A stretch of 41,197 nucleotides of DNA. Source: Clostridiales bacterium (lineage in GTDB: Bacteria; Bacillota; Clostridia; Christensenellales; Aristaeellaceae). Position 1 is the stretch's first letter. The number at the start of each line of letters is the position of its first letter. The notes under the pieces are model-generated. The model searched no databases. It was not told where the DNA came from and worked only from the letters and a program-made list of their open reading frames with translations. Of this stretch, positions 24,543-32,457 are shown piece by piece. The translations under genes were made by a program, and so were the position numbers. The stretch covers positions 1-41,197 of the forward strand of contig SFGO01000009.1 in NCBI GenBank assembly GCA_004556545.1. Direction: 5' to 3'.

Positions 24543-24577
24543 AAAACCCTCAGACGCAGCACGGCCTGAGGGTTTTG
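24543..24577. terminator. Bidirectional terminator
   Basis: AAAACCCTCAG (24543-24553) and CTGAGGGTTTT (24566-24576) form a perfect 11-bp stem with a 12-base loop. Being A-flanked on one side and T-flanked on the other, it can act on both strands. It sits between the converging small membrane protein gene (plus) and the SGNH hydrolase gene (minus). Confidence 0.8.
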
Positions 24578-24601
24578 TTCGTCTTAAAATATATCGCCGT
24601 T

Positions 24602-25357
24602 TTAATCCCGCTGTTCGTCCAGCACCTCGTCCGCCGTTCGGCGAAGGAGCGCCAGCAGTTCTGCTTCGACGGATTCGTCTCCGTCGGGCACGAAGGGATT
24701 TCCGGCGACGGACACGCCAAACAGTTTTCCCACCCACACGCAGGCCAGCAGGTAGCGGCCGTAGCTCAGGCTCATGTGGAAGCCGTCCCGGCACAGGGAG
24801 CGTCCGCCGCTCTGTACCCGGAAGGGGGCTTTGGTGCGTACCCGCTGGATCACGTCTCCGCTGGGGATCAGCGAAACACCGTGAGCTCGGGCCATGGTGC
24901 GGTAGCAGTATCGGAGTCGATCGTACATTTCCGCCTGATCGCGGTGATAGCGGAAAAACGCGCTGTGATCGCTGTCATGCTCAAAGGCCCAAGTCTCGTG
25001 CAGAAACAGCCGGGCGTTCGGGCAGGCTTGGCGGAAGGCGCTCAGAAGCTCTGTCAAAAAAGGCTCGTAGCTGTCCATCCAGCCGCTGAAAGGGCTGGCC
25101 TGCTGGGTGACGATCACGTCCCACGGTTCCATGGCAAGGGCTTCCGGCAGGGAGATCATCCGTCCGTCAAAATGGCCGTTCTGCTGGCACTGATAGTCCG
25201 CATTACCGGAAAGAAGGTTCTGATAGTGCTTCTCCAGCGGACAGCCGCCGATGTAGAGATTGGTCACTTCCAGATCAAGCCCCTGAGCCTGCGCCGTCTG
25301 GTGAAGAAAGGTGCAGGCGTCCTGAGAAAAGCTGTTTCCTACGGCCAGCAGCTTCAT
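24602..25357 (-). CDS. SGNH-type hydrolase, DUF4886-like
   Basis: The 251-residue protein begins MKLLAVGNSFSQDA, giving the block I Ser (S9) in GNSF. Near the end DGFHMS gives D191 and H194 of the SGNH triad. The central part (VTQQASPFSGWMDSYEPFLTELL) also fits the DUF4886 family. Members are esterases or lipases, often acting on glycans, but the substrate here is unknown. No signal peptide is seen, so it should be cytoplasmic. GGAGGAA precedes the ATG at 25357. It lies 37 bases after the CapA-like gene and is probably read from the same promoter. Confidence 0.8.
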   Translation of the reverse strand: MKLLAVGNSFSQDACTFLHQTAQAQGLDLEVTNLYIGGCPLEKHYQNLLSGNADYQCQQNGHFDGRMISLPEALAMEPWDVIVTQQASPFSGWMDSYEPFLTELLSAFRQACPNARLFLHETWAFEHDSDHSAFFRYHRDQAEMYDRLRYCYRTMARAHGVSLIPSGDVIQRVRTKAPFRVQSGGRSLCRDGFHMSLSYGRYLLACVWVGKLFGVSVAGNPFVPDGDESVEAELLALLRRTADEVLDEQRD

Positions 25358-25394
25358 AAAGCATTCCTCCTGTATTGATAGGATCCGGCGGCGG

Positions 25395-26708
25395 TCACTG
25401 CTCCGTAAAGCCGCTGTCGGCCATGACGCCCTGAATGAGCGTCCGGCACTTGGCCATGATGTTCAGCTGATCCTTGTTCACATCCTCCGGGTATTCGTCC
25501 AGATTGCTGGGATAGACCCGGTAGCGGTAAGCGCCGTTTTCTTTGGTGCGCCAGTTATAGGTGGGCGTATAGGTCAGCCCGTCGAAGGCGACGGTATCCG
25601 TGGCGGGATCATACTCCACAGTGGCGTGAAGCAGTACGCCGGCCAGATTGGAGCGCTGCTGCCGGTCGGAGGTCAAAAGGCTGCCCAGACTGTAGGCGCA
25701 CAGCACCGGATGATACCGGCCGTCGCCCCGGTCGGCTGTGAGGAATTCCACCGTCTGCACGGCCTTGGAATTGATCCCCAGCAGAATATCCGCGCCTGCG
25801 TCGGCAAGCGCCTGCGCCATCTCCTTTTGATCGTTGGTGGGCTTGGTAGCACCCTCCTTGCCCCAGCACAGGGATACCAGCACCACCTGCGCCCCGGCCT
25901 TCCGGGCGGCGGTGATTTCTTCCTGCATGACGGAAAGCTCCAGCTCGCCCACGGCATAGGCCCGGTCGTCGGCAGAGACGGCTTTCCGGCCCTCGGAACT
26001 GACACCGCTCTGGTAGCTCAGCAGCGCCAGCTTCACACCGTTGGCATTGGTCAGGGTCAGCGTACTGCGCCGCTGGGCGGACGGATAAGCGCCGAAGGGC
26101 AGGATACCCGCATCCGTCAGGGCGCTCTGGGTCTTCCACAGGCCGTCCAGACCATAGTCCAGCGTGTTCAGATGGCCCAGATTCAGCGCCCGGAAGCCGC
26201 TCTGGAACAGGGCGGCCGCCAGTGAAGCGTCCGCGTTGCCGTCGGAGATTTTTTCGCTGGCGATCATTGAATTCCGCAGGGTGGCCACGGTCACATCCGC
26301 GTTAAGCTGAGAAAGCAGTGGGGTCAGCACGTCGGCGTATTGATAACCCTCGTCCGTCTGCACGGATTTTTGAATGGAGCCGCTCCATTGCAGCATGCCC
26401 GTGGCGCACAGCCGGAAGCTGACCTTAGGTACCGGCGTGGGGGCGGGCGTCGCCGTGGGAACAGGCGTGGCCGTCGCCCAAAAGGGCGCGGGCGGGTTCG
26501 TTTCGGTCTGAGCGGCGATGGAGCTTAAATTGGAAGAAAAGTTGACGATGGTCTGATCCAGCGCCACGGCCAGCTGGGCGGCATTCTGATCAAAGCTGCC
26601 GCCGCTGAACCGGGGAAGCAGCGCTCCAAAGCCCGCCAGCACCGCCGCAGTTACGATCAGCATCACTACGCTGCCAAAGGAAAGACCGCGTCTGCGCCGT
26701 TTTTTCAT
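25395..26708 (-). CDS. CapA-like protein with degenerate metal site
   Basis: The 437-residue protein has a basic N-terminus, one membrane helix (about 12-32), a Thr/Pro-rich linker (about 70-94) and a domain resembling the CapA/PgsA metallophosphatase-like family (about 96-390). The usual motifs are altered: CATGML replaces GDvML, ATLRNSM replaces aNLE, LGHLNTLDYG replaces ANNHxLDYG, SLCWGKEG replaces SLHWGxEY, and GINSKAVQTVE replaces GHHPHVxQ. Most metal-binding residues are thus missing, so it is probably non-catalytic. The domain should be outside the membrane. ATG 26708 has AAGGAGG ten bases upstream. Confidence 0.75.
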   Translation of the reverse strand: MKKRRRRGLSFGSVVMLIVTAAVLAGFGALLPRFSGGSFDQNAAQLAVALDQTIVNFSSNLSSIAAQTETNPPAPFWATATPVPTATPAPTPVPKVSFRLCATGMLQWSGSIQKSVQTDEGYQYADVLTPLLSQLNADVTVATLRNSMIASEKISDGNADASLAAALFQSGFRALNLGHLNTLDYGLDGLWKTQSALTDAGILPFGAYPSAQRRSTLTLTNANGVKLALLSYQSGVSSEGRKAVSADDRAYAVGELELSVMQEEITAARKAGAQVVLVSLCWGKEGATKPTNDQKEMAQALADAGADILLGINSKAVQTVEFLTADRGDGRYHPVLCAYSLGSLLTSDRQQRSNLAGVLLHATVEYDPATDTVAFDGLTYTPTYNWRTKENGAYRYRVYPSNLDEYPEDVNKDQLNIMAKCRTLIQGVMADSGFTEQ

Positions 26709-26749
26709 CCGCCGTGCGCCTCCTTCTTTTCATCTGAAAGAACAGTGTC

Positions 26750-26779
26750 ATCATAGCATAATCCCCCGGAGATTGGCAA
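26750..26779 (-). promoter_or_regulatory. Promoter for the CapA-like/SGNH genes
   Basis: On the minus strand TTGCCA (26774-26779) and TATGAT (26750-26755) are separated by 18 bases. The ATG at 26708 lies about 40 bases downstream. Confidence 0.7.
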
Positions 26780-26816
26780 GTGCCGGAAACAGCGTGTTTT
26801 CCCGCCGCATATCGGG

Positions 26817-26846
26817 TTGACAAGCGGGGAAGGGGATGTGTATAAT
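26817..26846 (+). promoter_or_regulatory. Consensus promoter for hisS
   Basis: TTGACA (26817-26822) and TATAAT (26841-26846), both perfect, are separated by 18 bases. The leader is only about 40 bases, too short for a T-box. Confidence 0.85.
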
Positions 26847-26891
26847 TTCTATATCTGCGCATGGCGCGGAATGGGAATGAGGTGTAGGAGA

Positions 26892-28166
26892 ATGTTGACG
26901 AAGATCCCGAAGGGAATGAAGGACGTGCTGCCGGCGGAAAGCGCCCGCTGGCGCGCGGTAGAAAACGAGTGCCGCCGGGCGGCCCTGCTGGCCGGATACC
27001 GGGAGATCCGCACGCCGGTTCTGGAGCATACGGAGCTGTTCGCCCGCTCAGCCGGGGAAAGCAGCGACGTGGTGCGCAAGGAAATGTATACGTTCAAGGA
27101 TAAGGGCGACCGCAGCGTCACCCTGAAGCCGGAAAGCACTGCGGGCACCGTGCGCGCATTTTTGGAAAGCGGCCTGTACGCGCAGGCGCTGCCGATGAAA
27201 ATGTATTATATCAACGCGCCCCACTTCCGCTATGAAGCGCCCCAGTCCGGGCGGCTTCGGGAGCATCATCAGTTCGGTATGGAGTGCTTCGGAGCGTCTC
27301 AGCCTTCGGCGGACGCGGAGCTGATCGTGCTGGTGGTGGAGCTGCTGGGCAGGCTGGGGCTGGAAAACCTGTCCGTGCGCATCAATTCCATCGGCTGCCC
27401 CAACTGCCGTCCCGCTTATCAGCAGCATTTCAAGGAATATCTGAACGCCCGGCGGGACAAGCTGTGCAAGTCCTGCCAGGAGCGGATGGACATCAACCCC
27501 ATGCGCACGCTGGACTGCAAGGAAGCCGCCTGCAAGGAAGAGCTGAAGGATGCGCCCGTGATGATGGATCACCTCTGCGATGAGTGCCGGGCGCATTTTG
27601 AAGCGCTGAAGGGCTATCTGGAGGCGGCGGGCATCCGCTATACGGTGGATCCCCGCATTGTGCGCGGCCTGGACTACTATACCAAGACCGTGTTTGAGAT
27701 CATCACCGACACTCCCAACGGCGAACTGACCGTGTGCGGCGGCGGCCGGTACGACGGACTGGTGGAGGAGATCGGCGGTCCGTCCATTCCGGCGGTAGGC
27801 TTCGGCATGGGCATCGAGCGGGTGCTGATGCTGCTGGATCAGCAGAACAGCCAGAAGCTGGCCGTGGAGGACGAGCGCCCGCAGGTATTTGTGGCCTGCC
27901 TGAACCAGAATCTGTCGAAGAACGCCTTCCTGCTGATGGAGCAGTTCCGCCGGGCGGGCCTGAGAGCCGATATGGATCATCAGGGCCGCAGCCTGAAGGC
28001 GCAGTTCAAGTATGCCGACAAGCTGGGCGCGCAGTATGTGGCCGTGCTGGGCGACGACGAAGTGGCCAAGGGCGTGGTCAAGCTGCGCGATATGCAGACC
28101 CGCGACGAGTGGGAAGCGCCGTTGGAGACGGCTCCGGAGGCACTGAAGGCTCATCTGGAAAAATAA
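26892..28166 (+). CDS. hisS: Histidyl-tRNA synthetase
   Basis: The 424-residue class II synthetase charges tRNA-His. Motif 1 follows the start (IPKGMKDVLP), motif 2 includes the FRYEAPQSGRLREHHQFG block, and the histidine-specific VRGLDYYTKTVFEI and the motif 3 AVGFGMGIERVLML are present. The C-terminal anticodon-binding domain runs from about residue 325. ATG 26892 is chosen with GAGG nine bases upstream; the longer frame contains the promoter. The length is normal. It is probably a single-gene unit, divergent from the CapA-like gene. Confidence 0.97.
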   Translation: MLTKIPKGMKDVLPAESARWRAVENECRRAALLAGYREIRTPVLEHTELFARSAGESSDVVRKEMYTFKDKGDRSVTLKPESTAGTVRAFLESGLYAQALPMKMYYINAPHFRYEAPQSGRLREHHQFGMECFGASQPSADAELIVLVVELLGRLGLENLSVRINSIGCPNCRPAYQQHFKEYLNARRDKLCKSCQERMDINPMRTLDCKEAACKEELKDAPVMMDHLCDECRAHFEALKGYLEAAGIRYTVDPRIVRGLDYYTKTVFEIITDTPNGELTVCGGGRYDGLVEEIGGPSIPAVGFGMGIERVLMLLDQQNSQKLAVEDERPQVFVACLNQNLSKNAFLLMEQFRRAGLRADMDHQGRSLKAQFKYADKLGAQYVAVLGDDEVAKGVVKLRDMQTRDEWEAPLETAPEALKAHLEK

Positions 28167-28371
28167 GCCGGATGTTACAGCGCTTTTTTACAAAGGATCC
28201 CCCTCGGGCACAAAAACGGAGCGGGCGCGGAAAAAGCCGCCGGAAACGCTTTTCCGTGCGTTGAGCCAGACAGGCCTTTGGGTTGTCAAGCGCTGCAATA
28301 TCTGGTATACTATCCATTGGGTATGCGCTCCGGCGCGCCCGTGAGGAAACAGACCACAGGAGGTGTCAATC
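28167..28371 (+). promoter_or_regulatory. Intergenic region with promoter for asp23
   Basis: TTGTCA (28283-28288) and TATACT (28306-28311) are spaced by 17 bases and sit about 60 bases before the Asp23 start. Upstream of it is a GC-rich imperfect hairpin (about 28225-28261) without a T-run, and I see no convincing hisS terminator. AGGAGG (28358-28363) precedes the ATG. Confidence 0.65.
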
Positions 28372-28932
28372 ATGGCCCCCAAAAAGGATAATTTGCCCCT
28401 GACGCTGGATCAGGATCAGGATTCTACCGGAACCATCACTTATGCCAACGAAGTGGTGGCCGTCATTGCGGGCGTGGCCGCCAACGAGGTGGAGGGCGTC
28501 GCGGGAATGTGCGCCGCCAACGGGATCTCCGAAGTGTTCTCCCGCAACACCAAGAACGTCACCCGCGGCATCAAGGTGGAACTGGGCACGGAAGAAGTCT
28601 CCGTGGATATTTACCTGATGATCGAATACGGCACACCTATCCAGACGGCCGCCCAGAACGTGCAGGAAGGCGTGCGCAAGGCCATCGAAACCATGACCGG
28701 CCTGCATGTGGTGCGCGTGGACGTGCATGTGCAGGGCGTCAGCTTCGAAAAGGAAAATAAGGACACGCAGGCGGGACTGGACGAGCTTCATTCCGGCGTG
28801 GCGGAAATGCAGAAGCCTGCGGGACATGTGGAATTCGAAGGCGAGCCTACTCCGGCGGAAAGCCACAATACGCCCGATCCCGAACCCATCGATGTGCGGG
28901 ATGACGGCAGCTCTCCGGAAGAGGAAGCCTGA
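28372..28932 (+). CDS. Asp23/Gls24 family envelope stress protein
   Basis: The 186-residue protein has the Asp23 domain (about 18-125: GTITYANEVVAVIAGVAANEVEGVAGM and the VQEGVRKAIETMTGLHVVRVDVHVQGVSF end). An acidic, Pro/Glu-rich tail of about 50 residues follows. Asp23 proteins bind the inner face of the membrane through AmaP, and in Staphylococcus they relate to cell-wall stress. The ATG at 28372 is favoured over an in-frame GTG at 28363, which lies inside the AGGAGG site. A terminator follows, but amaP is 104 bases downstream in the same direction, so some readthrough is likely. Confidence 0.9.
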   Translation: MAPKKDNLPLTLDQDQDSTGTITYANEVVAVIAGVAANEVEGVAGMCAANGISEVFSRNTKNVTRGIKVELGTEEVSVDIYLMIEYGTPIQTAAQNVQEGVRKAIETMTGLHVVRVDVHVQGVSFEKENKDTQAGLDELHSGVAEMQKPAGHVEFEGEPTPAESHNTPDPEPIDVRDDGSSPEEEA

Positions 28933-28948
28933 GACAATGCCATAGCGA

Positions 28949-28989
28949 AGCAATACCGGAAAGGTTCCGACCGCCGGCATTGCTTTTTG
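28949..28989 (+). terminator. Terminator between asp23 and amaP
   Basis: An 11-bp stem with one mismatch (28949-28959 with 28974-28984) is followed by five T. It could reduce transcription into amaP. Confidence 0.7.
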
Positions 28990-29036
28990 CCGTTCTGATG
29001 AATCTGACCCCATGATATGGGAGAGGAGGTCTTTCC

Positions 29037-29846
29037 ATGAGAAATAAGTTTTGGAACCGGGTGCTGATCGCGCTGAGCGGCCTTCTGATTTTTGCGGCGG
29101 GCGTTCTGCTGTTCCTGATCAGCTTCCTGTCGCTGTTCAACATCAGCCTGTCTCTGGGCGGCGCGGAGCTTTCCCAGCTGCTGGGCGGTCTGGCCGTATG
29201 GCAGAAGATCCTGCTGATGCTGGGTGGCGCGGCAGTCGCGGCGCTGGGTCTGCATGATATCAGCATTCCCTTCCCCAGCCGCCGGGAGCGCGGCTTCATC
29301 ATGCAACACACCGAGCTGGGCGATATGAGCATTTCCATGAACGCGCTGGAAACCATGGTGCGCCGCTGCGTCGATCAGCATAAGGAGCTGACCGTCAAGT
29401 CCACCCGCATCAGCCGGGTGAAGAGCGGCATTGTGGTGGAGATCCGCATCATGCTGGCCGCCGGGGTGAATATTCCCCTGACGGTGAATGCCCTGCAGAA
29501 GCAGGTGAAGCAGTACATCATGTCCTGCAGCGGCGTGGAGGTGTATGAAGTGAAGGTGCTGGTGGAAACCGGCATTCCCAACGGCAAAGTCCATCACGGT
29601 CAGGAATTGGTGCTGGAGCCGCAGACGGCGGTGCAGCCGGTGAAGACGGAGGCGCCCGTTGAAACGGCCGAGGAGCCGAAGGATGCTGCGGTGAACGAGC
29701 CGGAGCCGGAAGCCAACGCCGAAGAGGAAGCCCCTGCGGTCACGGCGGAAGAAACCGAAGAAGACGCCCGCTGGGAAGAAACGCAGGAAAAAGAAGAAGA
29801 GACCGAAAATCAGCCGGAAGAGACCCTTTCGGCCAGCGAGGAATAA
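29037..29846 (+). CDS. amaP: AmaP, alkaline shock response membrane anchor protein
   Basis: The 269-residue protein has two N-terminal membrane helices (about 8-33 and 55-75). They are followed by a soluble domain related to Asp23 (about 85-190, with VKSTRISRVKSGIVVEIRI and NIPLTVNALQKQVKQYI), and then a long acidic tail rich in Glu, Ala and Pro (about 200-269). AmaP anchors Asp23 at the membrane. The tail is unusual for this family and mirrors the acidic tail of its neighbour. The ATG at 29037 has GGAGG upstream. A DUF2273 gene follows after 12 bases, the typical order. Confidence 0.9.
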   Translation: MRNKFWNRVLIALSGLLIFAAGVLLFLISFLSLFNISLSLGGAELSQLLGGLAVWQKILLMLGGAAVAALGLHDISIPFPSRRERGFIMQHTELGDMSISMNALETMVRRCVDQHKELTVKSTRISRVKSGIVVEIRIMLAAGVNIPLTVNALQKQVKQYIMSCSGVEVYEVKVLVETGIPNGKVHHGQELVLEPQTAVQPVKTEAPVETAEEPKDAAVNEPEPEANAEEEAPAVTAEETEEDARWEETQEKEEETENQPEETLSASEE

Positions 29847-29858
29847 GGAGCGGCAGTC

Positions 29859-30080
29859 ATGGACGAGAACAAGGGATTTGCGGTAGGCACGAAAAAATGC
29901 GGCCTTCTGTGCGGCGTGATCGGCGCGCTGGCGGCCCTGTGCTGGATCCTGCTTGGGTTCTGGAATATGATTTTCATCGCGGCGATGTTTGCCGTCGGGT
30001 ATTTCATCGGCGCGTGCGACCACAAGGCGGAGCTGGTCAAAAAGATCGTGGATCGGTTCGTCCCCAAAAAGGGCGAGTAA
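29859..30080 (+). CDS. DUF2273 small membrane protein
   Basis: The 73-residue protein has two close membrane helices (about 14-34 and 36-53) followed by a basic tail (KKIVDRFVPKK). It matches the DUF2273 family, found beside asp23/amaP genes and thought to belong to the same membrane assembly. The start has AAGGAGCGG upstream. A terminator follows within about 10 bases, closing the trio. Confidence 0.85.
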   Translation: MDENKGFAVGTKKCGLLCGVIGALAALCWILLGFWNMIFIAAMFAVGYFIGACDHKAELVKKIVDRFVPKKGE

Positions 30081-30090
30081 ATCCGCGGAC

Positions 30091-30116
30091 GGGCGCGTTT
30101 GCTCGCGCCCTTTTCT
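30091..30116 (+). terminator. Terminator after the Asp23 trio
   Basis: GGGCGCG (30091-30097) pairs perfectly with CGCGCCC (30104-30110) across a 6-base loop, followed by TTTTCT. Confidence 0.75.
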
Positions 30117-30153
30117 GTGAAACTGTGACAAAAGAAATGGAGTGTTGAATTCA

Positions 30154-30594
30154 ATGGCGCGTTCAATGGCCAGGCGGGCTGCCATGCAGCTTCTGTACGA
30201 ACGCCTGTCAGGCGGCGAGGCGGATCAGGAATCTCTGGATATGGTATATGAGCAGCTGTCCGAAGAGGGGGAAAAGCCTCAGCGCGTGAACCCGACCCGG
30301 GAGGATCGGGAGTACATCGACGATGTGCTTCAGGGCGTTCAGGATCACCAGCAGGAGCTGGATGACAAGATCGCCAGCCATTCCACCGGCGAGTGGACCA
30401 TGGGCCGGGTGCCTCACGTGGATCTGAGCATCCTTCGGCTGGCGGCCTATGAGATGTTCCACCGCAGCGACGTGCCCGACAACGTGGCCATCAGCGAGGC
30501 GGTGGAGCTGGCCTCCCGCTACAGCGAGCCCCGCAGCAGCCGCTACATCAACGGCGTACTGGGCGCGATGGAACGCGACAAGCAGGAAGGCTGA
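30154..30594 (+). CDS. nusB: Transcription antitermination factor NusB
   Basis: The 146-residue all-helical protein starts MARSMARRAAMQLLYE and has the conserved VDLSILRLAAYEM and NVAISEAVELASRYSEPRSSRYINGVLG segments. NusB pairs with NusE (S10) to bind boxA in rRNA transcripts. ATG 30154 is preferred because GGAG is 11 bases upstream; earlier TTG and GTG codons overlap the ribosome site. It leads a long same-strand run of ten genes, with a gap of only 5 bases to the TsaD-like gene. Confidence 0.95.
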   Translation: MARSMARRAAMQLLYERLSGGEADQESLDMVYEQLSEEGEKPQRVNPTREDREYIDDVLQGVQDHQQELDDKIASHSTGEWTMGRVPHVDLSILRLAAYEMFHRSDVPDNVAISEAVELASRYSEPRSSRYINGVLGAMERDKQEG

Positions 30595-30599
30595 GCTCC

Positions 30600-31571
30600 A
30601 TGGACGCAGTGTTGGGTCTGGATACCAGCTGTTATACCACTTCCGCCGCCGCGGTGGACGCGCAGGGAAAGGTGATCGCCTTTTCCCGCCTGCTGCTCCC
30701 CGTGGAGGCAGGACAGCGCGGCCTTCGCCAAAGCGAGGCCGTTTTTGCGCATGTAAGGCAGCTGCCGCAGGTGGTGGAAAGCCTGATGGCGGAATTGCCG
30801 CCGGAGGCGCGGTTCTGCGCCGTGTGCGCCTCCTCCAAGCCCCGGGATGAAGCGGACAGCTACATGCCCGTGTTTCAGACCGGCTGCGGCTATGGCCGGG
30901 GAATCGCCGCGACGCTACGGGTCCCGTTTTTTGAAACATCCCATCAGCAGGGCCACATCGCCGCAGGCCGCATCGGCCTTCCGCCGCTGGACGAGCGTTT
31001 TCTGGCGCTGCACCTGAGCGGCGGCACCACGGAGCTGCTGCTGTGCGAAAAGGGAAAGCTGCGGCTGGTGGGCGGATCGATGGATCTGCACGCCGGTCAG
31101 ATGGTCGACCGGGTGGGCGTTCGACTGGGCCTGCGTTTCCCGGCAGGGCCGGAGCTGGAAAAGTTGGCCATGTCCTGTACGGAACCGACGGAAGCCCTGC
31201 TGCCCGCGTCGCTGGAAAAGGACGCATGCTATTGCCACCTTTCCGGCGCGGAGACCAAAGCGGCGCAGCTGTGGGAAAAGCAGGCCTGCTCGCCGGAGAG
31301 GATCGCCGCCGAAACCTTCGATCTGCTGGCCAGGACGGTCGGTCGGATGCTGGCGGCGGGCTGCAAGCGGTATCAGGTGCGGCAGGCGCTGGTGGTAGGC
31401 GGCGTGGCTTCCTCCAAGCTGCTGCGCGAACTGCTGCGGCAGCGGCTGGCCAAACTCCGCTGCCCGGTGGAGGTCTTCTTCGGCGATCCCCGCTACAGCG
31501 CGGATAATGCCGCCGGAGTGGCGGAGCTGGGGCTGGAACAGTACCGGCAGTGGAAAGAGAAGAACGCCTGA
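30600..31571 (+). CDS. TsaD/Kae1 paralogue
   Basis: The 323-residue protein belongs to the TsaD/Kae1/Qri7 ASKHA family: LGLDTSCYTTSAAAVD at the start, the metal-binding HQQGH (H115, H119), LSGGTTELLL, VGGVASSKLLR and DNAAGVAEL at the end. Genuine TsaD usually has a His in LSGGHT; here it is Thr. The gene adjoins nusB, a place where Clostridia carry a second TsaD-like protein, so it may not make the t6A modification. The start at 30600 has GGAAGG upstream. The housekeeping tsaD may lie elsewhere. Confidence 0.8.
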   Translation: MDAVLGLDTSCYTTSAAAVDAQGKVIAFSRLLLPVEAGQRGLRQSEAVFAHVRQLPQVVESLMAELPPEARFCAVCASSKPRDEADSYMPVFQTGCGYGRGIAATLRVPFFETSHQQGHIAAGRIGLPPLDERFLALHLSGGTTELLLCEKGKLRLVGGSMDLHAGQMVDRVGVRLGLRFPAGPELEKLAMSCTEPTEALLPASLEKDACYCHLSGAETKAAQLWEKQACSPERIAAETFDLLARTVGRMLAAGCKRYQVRQALVVGGVASSKLLRELLRQRLAKLRCPVEVFFGDPRYSADNAAGVAELGLEQYRQWKEKNA

Positions 31572-31608
31572 AACGGGCTTATGATTTGCAGACAGGGAGG
31601 GACGGGCA

Positions 31609-32457
31609 ATGACGGCTAAAATTCTGGACGGCGCGGCAATGGCGCTGGAGGTAGAAAAAGAACTGAAACAGCGGGTGGACGCGCTTCGGGAGAAAAACGT
31701 CGTGCCCGGCCTGTGCGTGATTCTGGTGGGAAACGATCCTGCCAGCCAGACCTATGTAGCCAACAAGGAAAAGGCCTGCGCCCGGCTGGGGATCCACTCC
31801 CAGACCCTTCGGATGGGGGCGGAAACCACGCAGGCGGAGCTGGAAGCCGCCATCGAACGGGCAAACGAGGACGAAGCCATTCACGGCATTCTGGTGCAGC
31901 TTCCCTTGCCCGCTCATCTGGACGAGCATCGGGCGCTGGCGCTGATCCGCCCGGAAAAGGATGTGGACGGCTTTCATGCGGTGAACATGGGCCGTCTGGC
32001 CCGTGGCGAGGACTGCGTGGTCGCCTGTACGCCCAAAGGCGCGCTGCATATGCTCAAGGCGGCAGGGGTGCCCATTGCCGGCAAAAACGCGGTGGTCATT
32101 GGCCGCAGCAATATCGTAGGCAAGCCCATGGCCCTGCTGCTGCTTCAGGAAAACGCCACCGTTACCATCTGCCACAGCCGCACGGAGAATCTGGCGGAAT
32201 ATACCCGCCGGGCAGATATTCTGGTGGCGGCGGTGGGCAAGCCCCGGTTCGTGACCGCCGATATGGTCAAGGAAGGCGCGGCTGTGCTGGATGTGGGCAT
32301 CAACCGGGTGGACGGGAAGCTTTGCGGCGACGTGGATTTTGAAACCGTGAAGGAAAAGGCCGGATGGATTTCGCCCGTACCCGGCGGCGTAGGCAAAATG
32401 ACCATTGCCATGCTGATGGAAAATACGGTGTCCGCAGCGGAAAAGGCGGCTCTATGA
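31609..32457 (+). CDS. folD: Bifunctional methylenetetrahydrofolate dehydrogenase/cyclohydrolase
   Basis: FolD interconverts methylene- and formyl-tetrahydrofolate using NADP+. The 282-residue length is standard. SQTYVANKEKAC holds Y49 and the catalytic K53, KDVDGFH is the active-site loop, and VIGRSNIVGKPMALLL is the nucleotide site. The end (PVPGGVGKMTIAMLMENT) is classic. GGGAGG precedes the ATG. Its last codons overlap the xseA start by 4 bp (ATGA), so the genes are translationally coupled. Confidence 0.97.
   Translation: MTAKILDGAAMALEVEKELKQRVDALREKNVVPGLCVILVGNDPASQTYVANKEKACARLGIHSQTLRMGAETTQAELEAAIERANEDEAIHGILVQLPLPAHLDEHRALALIRPEKDVDGFHAVNMGRLARGEDCVVACTPKGALHMLKAAGVPIAGKNAVVIGRSNIVGKPMALLLLQENATVTICHSRTENLAEYTRRADILVAAVGKPRFVTADMVKEGAAVLDVGINRVDGKLCGDVDFETVKEKAGWISPVPGGVGKMTIAMLMENTVSAAEKAAL

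Noticed and set aside
26847..26891. T-box leader upstream of hisS
   Set aside because: The leader from the consensus promoter is only about 40 bases, too short, and no T-box core is seen.
28225..28261. Terminator for hisS
   Set aside because: The hairpin is imperfect and no T-run follows.
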